Positions 56,640 to 64,000 of a stretch of 64,000 nucleotides of DNA are shown here, in pieces. Positions within the stretch are counted from its first letter, which is position 1. Each line of letters starts with the position of its first letter. A program made the translations under genes and the position numbers. This DNA is from Acheta domesticus (taxonomy: Eukaryota; Arthropoda; Insecta; Orthoptera; Gryllidae): positions 99,412,510 to 99,476,509 of the forward strand of contig JAHLJT010008756.1 in assembly GCA_031308135.1 (NCBI GenBank). Direction: 5' to 3'. Below the pieces are notes generated by a model. That model saw only the letters and a list, made by a program, of their open reading frames with translations, ran no database searches and was not told the DNA's origin.

Positions 56640-57520
56640 AAACAGGACTAAAAGCATGGCAAGGAATGCGACGTCGGCCAGTTCCTACTCGTGGAAGGGA
56701 AAATTCCCACGCCCAGAAACCAATCACGAAAGCACGTCATCTGCCCAATACCGCTGGGGAGCGCGGCTTTCTTTTCTTCGCGGCGCGGCGCACGAGAGCG
56801 TCTTGCTTTTCGTGATGTCGGGGGCGGAGCTGGGACGGGAGCGAGGGCGGCGGCGGGGCGGGGTGGCCCCTCCCGCGAGCGGGCAGCGACCGGGCGCGCG
56901 CCGGCGCGGCGCCGCCGCAGTGTCACGCAGCGTTATGGCACGGGACAGGTGGGTGTGCCAGAGCGCCCGCGCGCCACTCAATATCGCCCGGCGTCACCAC
57001 ACACGACCCTTCCGCCACCGGCGGGGTTCGAGCGCCGCTCCACAAAAACCGCTAGCTCAGACGTGCTCCGCGCCCGGGCACACCGCTGCACTCGCCCGTT
57101 TCTGATACGGCTCTAATCTATGCGCCCGTAAAACAATCGTACGGCCTGCTTGCGAAGCAAAGTAGCGATTATTCTTAGGCGCGTCTGTATTGCCCGCGCC
57201 GACGAGTACAGAAAAAAATGTAGTGCAGACGTCAGTACCAGCGCGTCGAAAGCCTTTCGATCGATAGCCGCAGCGCGCCGCCGCTGAGAGGAAGGGAGGG
57301 GCGGCGCAGTGCGGAGAGGCGCGCCCCGCCCCGGACCCTCGTGCCGTGCGCGAACCGCCGTGCTCTCGCTCTGCAGCCGGGCGAAAGGCGCGACGGGGAC
57401 GCCAGTCGTCGCCGTCAGCAGGTGCCCCATGCAAATTCTCTCGCCTGCCTTATCACTGTCGGGGTCCACAGCGTGCCTTACGAGATGGCCGGGATGCGCG
57501 CAGATGTGGGTCAAGGAAGT
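56640..57520. promoter_or_regulatory. CpG-dense GC-rich block upstream of mask
   Basis: Sharp switch from AT-rich to GC-rich, rich in CG dinucleotides (GGGCGCGCGCCGGCGCGGCG around 56890) and with CCAAT (56718) and CACGTCA (56734) motifs at its left edge. A G-run stretch at 56832-56863 fits the four-run G-quadruplex pattern. No reading frame has a recognisable domain. It may be a promoter or first-exon region of mask or of a plus-strand gene; that is not resolved. Confidence 0.45.
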
Positions 57521-58219
57521 GGAACAGTCCACGCCAATCGCGCGTTCAATACTTTTCGCGCTGCACTATTCGTGCTCAATGGGTCTGTCCGAAAGGGTTT
57601 CGTTGCTCTTGCAATGGATGCCCAGAGATGGGATGAGGCTGATAAACATCACGAAAAACAAATAATAGGGCTTGTATCAATTTCACAGGACGAAAATGGG
57701 GATTGAGATTATCTGGACGTATGACCTGCCCTGTGCCTAGAAAATTTGCAATATAAATATCAAGCTTTTTTGGGGGCGGGGGGGGGGGATCTAATGAACC
57801 TCCGGAACATAACTCGGCTAAAGGTTCATACCAATTATGAACTTGTTGCATTTTAAATCTCTTAGGATCATAGTGTTGACTTCAAAGTATAAAACGTTCA
57901 CATTCAAAACAGTACGCCTATTGCTGATCACCATCCCATCTTTACCTCGCTTGCCTGATCTGAAATCCTCGTTCTTTGCACTTTCGACAAATGGTCTTGG
58001 CGAAGATCTACTAATGCATTTTTAGTCGTACATACGACCACTTAAACAGGTTTTTTCGCCAAATCAATTAAGTACAATTGAGAATATCAGAATGAAACTA
58101 ACGGTCTTATCAATTCTAATTTACGTGGCTTTATTGATTGCATACCTCGAACATTTGTGACAAGTAAATAAAAATAACATTTTCGAAATTGAAGCTCACC
58201 TATGGCTACATTCGATGAA
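57521..58219. other. intergenic, nothing recognised
   Basis: Includes a G-run (57769-57789). No gene seen. Confidence 0.5.
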
Positions 58220-58779
58220 CAGTCGACTCCGGTTATAGTGAACTTCTGGGGACTAACATTTTTGATCCACTCTATCCCATGATGTCAAAATTTTAATAGA
58301 AATTATCCACGATTGATTTCATTAATATAGACTTTCAGCAAAATATATTAACAGCACAAACTCAAAATTTCAATATCTTAATTTTTCCATAAAAATTAAT
58401 TATCTTCAATTGTTTATTTCGTACAGTTTTCATTAGTAATTTCTCTAGATCCTTCTCCGGAGTTCGTGCTCTCTCCATGCTTTATTCTACGTTGTCCAGA
58501 GTCTCTAGGTATCGTAATGCAGTCTTGACACCCTTCAATGTATCTTGCACTGTTGAAATTCCCACTTTTTGAAGACCCTTTTGCTCGCCTAATAACATAC
58601 GAGATATATTCTGAAGCGATGTATTCTTTTCCAGGAGGGAATTAATTTTCAGGTCTTTGTAATTCCTATAATCGGGGTTCACAATAAATAAGTATTATGC
58701 TTATTTGTAATGTAAGTGAAAAGATACCTGTGACTCAAGTTTACTACAACCGATCGTTCACTATAACCTGAGTCATCTG
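58220..58779 (-). mobile_element. Tigger/pogo-like element relic, 560 bp
   Basis: CAGTCGACTCCGGTTATAGT at the left and the complement CAGATGACTCAGGTTATAGT at the right are Tigger-type inverted ends. The minus-strand ORF 58682-58482 (NISRMLLGEQKGLQKVGIST, LKGVKTALRYLETLDNVE) looks like the extreme C-terminal region of such a transposase. The core is absent. The TA duplication is present on the right only. Confidence 0.6.
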
Positions 58780-61700
58780 TATTTTATTAGACGTCGCAAC
58801 CGATAAAAAAATGTTTAGCAATAAACAATGCCACGAACCAAATTGTACTTCTATGGTCCAATATGTTTTTGTGTCTCGGTATTTAATAAATATCAGCCTG
58901 GCTAATCGACCGTGCACCGCCTAATTCGCAGACATAATTATAAATTCATTCCACACTATGGAGTTACTAAATATGTGGGAAGATGGGCTATAAAACACCA
59001 TGAAAGGAATGTCACAAGCTGATAAAGACTCAACAATTAGAAAAATTAATAAATGGACCTCGAATGTTTATTTTCTGAAAAAGTGTATACCATAACTCAC
59101 ACTATTGAATAAAAATGTATAGTACATTATTCTCACGAAATACCTGCACGAACCGATCCGTTATCTTTCAAGACGGAACTGCGCGATCACAAATCATTAA
59201 TGGGATCTTCCAAACTACTGTGGGAGGAAACCACCCTTCTCTTGGCACCGCCCTTAGACTCAGCTCCTCTGCCCGAAGGGTTGCGGATTCCCATTTCCCA
59301 AAGAATATTAATGCAATATTATATTTTGGCATGAGAAAGATCTCGTGCCGAGGGTACGTATGTTAGTGCAAGAGGTTATAGAATGAGGAACGCTGGTGTT
59401 AAGAGGGCATCTGATTCACTATAGAAAATGTCGTAGTAATAAAAAAAATACAAAACGAATGTTCCGTCTCGAGAATGATTTCAGAAGTGTGTATCTCAGA
59501 ATAATTTTCCTTAAAAAATGTAACACGTTGACATTTTTAATAATAAAACTTTTATTTCCGCTCGAAGTTACAGCCTGAAAAAGGAACCAAATTACACATT
59601 GTTTGCCTTAATGAATCTTTGATCTTAAATTCACGTGGCGATCGTCCTACCTAGAGTTTGATATCTCCTGCATGCAAAGTAGAAGGGATACTAATTAATA
59701 CACATCTAGATAGCACATTCATGTTCTATACACTGAAATATTCAAATGAAGGAAATTGAAAAACTTTTTCTATAAACATCAACAGGATTTATCCATACAG
59801 TGCTGAGTACGCGAAGGTCTCGGTTTCACTCAATTTGTCGATGCTTAAGAGAAACTTGCCAATTCGCAACCTCGAATGTGCGAAATTTTCCGCAAATTTT
59901 TCGCAAAATTTCCCACAAAGCATAGAAACAATTCAACTGACTTGGCTGCAACTTACAACATGATTCTAACAAAGGTAAGATGAATTAAATACACGGAAAG
60001 CAATGTAGTCGGTTCACAGCCGTGGTTCACTGTGAATATACAAAAAGGGGTCGCATATTACCAATGCAATTCTCTTCTTAATTCATTGGTCATCGATGGG
60101 ATTGAAAAATAAAACTAAAATGGAATATGAGATATAGCCTGCTGCCTGAGTGTTCACTTTGCACGAAAAAATCACCACCTGACCTATTCCCATTGAAAGG
60201 TTCTTCAGCAAAATATTTAGTCAGATGTCCAGCAAAACGGAAGCACAACCCTTTGTTGGTGTCATTTTTCGAGCGCGATGAAACGTAAAACTTATGTTCA
60301 TCATAACACTTTGAAATGTTAAAATATTTGTTATTATAATCTATAAGGCCATCAGATGTTGGCGTTAGTCACAATAATAACACTTAAGACTGGTCACCCC
60401 TTTGTGGTGACTGAAACCTTTGTTGATGTCGAATGGAGCGGTTCGTCTTCTTGGAGTGACACCGGTAAAAGATGCGATTCTACAATTTATATACGCTGAA
60501 CCTACGCACAATGTAGTGTGGCTCTTAGCAATTGAATCCACCTCATCTTCGGCTACGATTCTCCTTCTCTTCCGTAACTCAATGTAAAGCAAGCTTGAGA
60601 GAGTCGACGTTGTTGAGGATCTCTCTTAGTAGTGTGTCCAGTTCCATCCTACCACATCTCGCCGATTTGTAATAAATTGTACTTATAAACCATCCCTGGC
60701 GACCCAAGAGTTCTCGAGCGTTTAGCTTCCAATGATGGGCACTGATTTATTTCAAGAAACAGAGGAGCAATAATGATAATAACAGCGAATACCCCTAAGG
60801 GTATCATCTCGTCATTTCAGCATTTCTCCAGATAAGGAGTCGTAGTTGCATTATAAAGAATATGCACAAGTGGGTTCTTTAATAAGCTGCCTGAAAATAC
60901 ATTAAAAGAATGTACTCTTCAGAACAACTCTTCGGGAAGCATTTGGATTAGGATCTCCAACACATATTTTGGAGTGGATACTTGCCATAACTCGAAAGAA
61001 CATCTGATAAGAAGAGTTGTCACACATCTTTAGGTATTTTTCAATATATTATTTTTTACAAACTACGGCCTAGAATGAAGGAACCAGACAACTGTGTTTA
61101 AAGTTTCTTTTTATTTAGGCCTTGCACAGTAGGAATTTTTATTATAAGAAAATATTTTTGAAACAGTTTAAAGCATCAGCAATGCTTTCAGTCAGCTAGT
61201 TTGGTAGTATGAATCACAATTGATAATGATCCGTGAGTTTAAACGCAAATGTGATCATCTTCTGGGTTATGATTCTTGAAAACAAATCAACTTGCCCTAA
61301 GTGGAATAATTTGATAAAAAGAAAAACAGCATTAGTTTATAATTTATCTGCAAGCTTTTAAATTAAGTTTGATTACTTATAAAAAATTAATGCATTTTTA
61401 TGTGTTTTCAATTTAATGCATTTCCACTTGAATAACTCAAAATAATTTGAAATATTTTAACAAATATTTTTGTTTGATCAAACACAAATATGATTTGTTT
61501 TTCACTCCCTGAATGTCCAATAAAGTTAGTGCTCTATTACAAAATTACTTTTCTCATACAATATAAGCTAATTGACAGAATATGAGCTGAAAAATAACCA
61601 TATCTATAGGCAGTCAGCAAAAGGAGTATTTCAAGTCTGCCACCAAAGCAGGTATGATGTTCTGAAGGGCTAAAGAGATTTAACATTTTATTTCTGAAAA

Positions 61701-62089
61701 ATTACATAAAAAAATATAGGACCAGGAAATGCTCCCTATTCATCCCTGAATTTACGATTACTGTGTTCAAATGCACTTTTAATTTCATTACAATAGTTGC
61801 AAAGTTGCTCAACACTTCTGATGAGCAAGGCATTTTTGCTGAGGCCTGAAATTAAAAAAATCTTTCTTACGTTACACAGTTAATTGTGCAATTCAGAAGT
61901 TCTTAGACCAATATGATTAAAAATTTAAATTTCATAAATAAAATTATACTTTTCACAGTACGTCTCAACATAACACTTGAGATCAGTGAGCATGAGATCC
62001 GGTTTCTCGGGAGTTAAATGCAAGATCAAACTAGAGATGTTACCATTGCACATACGTTCTTGCACTGTTTCTAACTTTTGAAACTTTTA
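58780..62089. other. intergenic, nothing recognised
   Basis: Small ORFs (59115-59366, 60592-60365) have no recognisable domain. No transposon ends supported. Confidence 0.45.
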
Positions 62090-64000
62090 CTTTCCCGTAT
62101 ACTATACGTGTATAGTGTAGGGAAAGTTATGTAATGTTGCGCGAAAAAAAAACGGCGCATTTTCGGCAGAGAAACTCTTATTACACGGCCCTGGTAACGA
62201 AACAGTGGATAAATCTACTTGCTAAATTACGAAAAAAAAATCTCCTAACACGTGGTGCAGCCAGAATCCCTGTTTTGTGGGTCCTTGATGCAGAAAATCC
62301 AACTGAAAGCAAAACGTCTGTCTGTCCGTCAACAACGCTAGCGACAAAACCGCTCAGCCGATTTTCTCCAAAATTGATACTCTCCGATCGATGTGGCTGA
62401 TCTCGTGGGACCTTGAATTTGAAACATATATTTTAATTTTTGGGGGATACTTTACATGAAGACCCCCGGACATTTTCAAAATTTTCTCGATTAAAGCTCC
62501 AATTTTTTTTCTTTCAATTTCTTGTAAGAACGGAATACATTTATTAAGGTGGCATAGGTCCGATTTTCACGGATGACTCTGAAGTTTCGAAAATTGCGAA
62601 AGTTTGAATTTTATTCGGCGTCGTCTTCCAAATACAAAAATGCAGATAGAGATTTTTCCTTCAAATAAAATTTGTCCTTCATAGTAAGTTCTTTCTTTAA
62701 GGTCATGTACATTTTTTTGAAATTTTTAGTCGTTTTCGCGCAATAAGTGCAATTAAAAAAAAAAGTTACAAACAAGATTTTCTCAAAAACGGCTCCAAAT
62801 TTTTATTCTTTGAACTTATGGTAGGGATAGTGCTAAATGTACTGTATTATATGACATAAACGCCATATGCTCTATTCTTTTGTTTTTTTTCAAAAATTGC
62901 AAAAATGGGATTTTTTAAAATTGTTTCTCACGTCGTCAATATTAGCGGCGACATTATTATATTAATGAGTACATGTGCTTTAAATAATTTCAAGTAAAGT
63001 TTCTCGAGAACTCAACCGTTTGCTGTGAAAACTAGCTCAAAATTCCGAATTTTGAGAAACGCTCCAATGCCATTTTCTCATAAATGGCTCCAAATTTTTC
63101 GAATGGATACTGCTACTTGCTTTCTTTAAATGTGACGTAAAGTTAATTTTGTTTTTTAAAAAATTACACAAATGTAATTTTTTTGCAATGTTTCTCAAAT
63201 CTTTAATATGCATTACCAGCAATTTGTAAACATTATTATATTTGTGAGAGTAAGTGTTTCAAATTAAATTTTTTGAAAACTCAAAAATTTTCTGTGAAAA
63301 AGAGCTTCAAATTTTTACTAGCGCTTAAACCCCATTTTCTTAAAACCGGCTACAAATTTTTCAAATAAAATTGCCATATAGAATGAGGTTTTTGTGTTCT
63401 ATAATATTTTAAAATTAATATTTCCGTTCTACCATTAGAAAACTGAAAAATTAAGAGAATGTCAAAAAAATTATTCTTTGAGCGGGATAGATGGCAGCTG
63501 GTTTTCTTAATGAAATTTACTTATCAAAAATACATCTTCAAATAAGGTCATGCTCATTTTTTTGAAAATACGAGTAGTTTTTTCTATAATTTCATGACAA
63601 ATATAATAGCCTGCTGCAAATTTACTGCGCTTCAGACAGCCAGATGCTTCGTAAATTAGAATTTGCAATTTTGCAAATTATTTCTTAGTTCGATTTTACT
63701 TTTGACCTTTTCTTTTATACATTTACACATTAATCTTTTATAAATTATTTGTTTTGAAATATTTGAAATGAAAATTGCTAGCTTTTTAAGGGAGTATCAA
63801 CAATGCAGGGTATGCAACAATGGAATTCCATTCCACTGTCGCGAATTTCTGTGAATTACATGTCATTGTTCTGACTTGATATAGCTGTATGGTATTAGGC
63901 TTCTTTTTCCAATACAAGTTTACAAAACTTTTGTATTATATTTTTATGTATTTATAAAATTCACATAGTTTTGACAACACTGCAATGAAAACAGTGAGTT
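62090..64000 (+). repeat. R-repeat unit joined to an inverted R segment, runs off the right edge
   Basis: Starts TTTTACTTTCCCGTATAC (62090) and follows the R unit to GGGATAGATGGCAGCTGG (63500). It then switches abruptly to sequence that is the reverse complement of 9355-9960 in the first R cluster (GTTTTGACAACACTG, GCGCTTCAGACAGC). Confidence 0.75.

Noticed and set aside
56509..57706. Overlapping ORFs on both strands in the GC-rich block
   Set aside because: Open frames are expected by composition; no frame has a recognisable motif and all six look alike.

Overview
The window is eukaryotic, AT-rich and intron-rich, with many DNA-transposon relics. It almost certainly comes from an insect. 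I cannot fix the order; the multicopy gene family and the transposon mix would suit a hemipteran, but that is only a guess. One host gene can be supported with confidence: the N-terminal third of mask (vertebrate ANKHD1/ANKRD17), on the minus strand. It starts at an ATG at 55653 and runs off the left edge. Sixteen coding exons join with matching splice phases. They encode an acidic N-terminus, the conserved VDPETQARLEALLEAAG / DPEVLRRLTSSVSCALDEAAAALTRMR block, all 15 ankyrin repeats of the first array, and the start of the linker coiled coil (KQQILEELQ-RVER-ELQ). The second ankyrin block and the KH domain must lie to the left of base 1.

Layout from right to left, which is the direction of mask transcription. 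58-64 kb is intergenic, with a Tigger/pogo-like relic and a member of a long AT-rich repeat family (here called R). 56.6-57.5 kb is a CpG-dense, GC-rich block about 1 kb upstream of mask. 55.7-48.2 kb carries exons 1-11. 48.2-14.6 kb is one 33.6 kb intron packed with mobile elements and containing a 1000-N assembly gap. 14.6-14.1 kb carries exons 12-13. A 7.5 kb intron (14.1-6.6 kb) holds an internally deleted piggyBac and a broken copy of an insect multicopy protein gene split by an R-repeat cluster. 6.6-1.2 kb carries exons 14-16; the intron between exons 15 and 16 starts with about 1.9 kb of polypyrimidine/polypurine minisatellite.

The strongest discoveries are structural. At 35.3-40.4 kb a minus-strand LINE is cut by two unrelated insertions, each with a perfect target-site duplication (10 bp and 8 bp). 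These are cut in turn by further elements, giving a four-level nest that can be ordered in time. Four fold-back MITEs share the same TACTGCGATTTT ends but have two or three unrelated cores. The piggyBac has perfect TTAA sites and a left end made of repeated small palindromes. A 5S-rRNA-like SINE piece sits inside a CAC(G/T)GAGAGAAATG-ended element, itself inside an R copy.

In mask itself, exon 5 ends in a tandem duplication that also duplicates its splice donor, which predicts a 9-residue insertion isoform. Exon 16 lacks one base relative to the conserved reading, most simply a sequencing or assembly error. No bacterial-type systems, CRISPR arrays or intact viral genes were seen.
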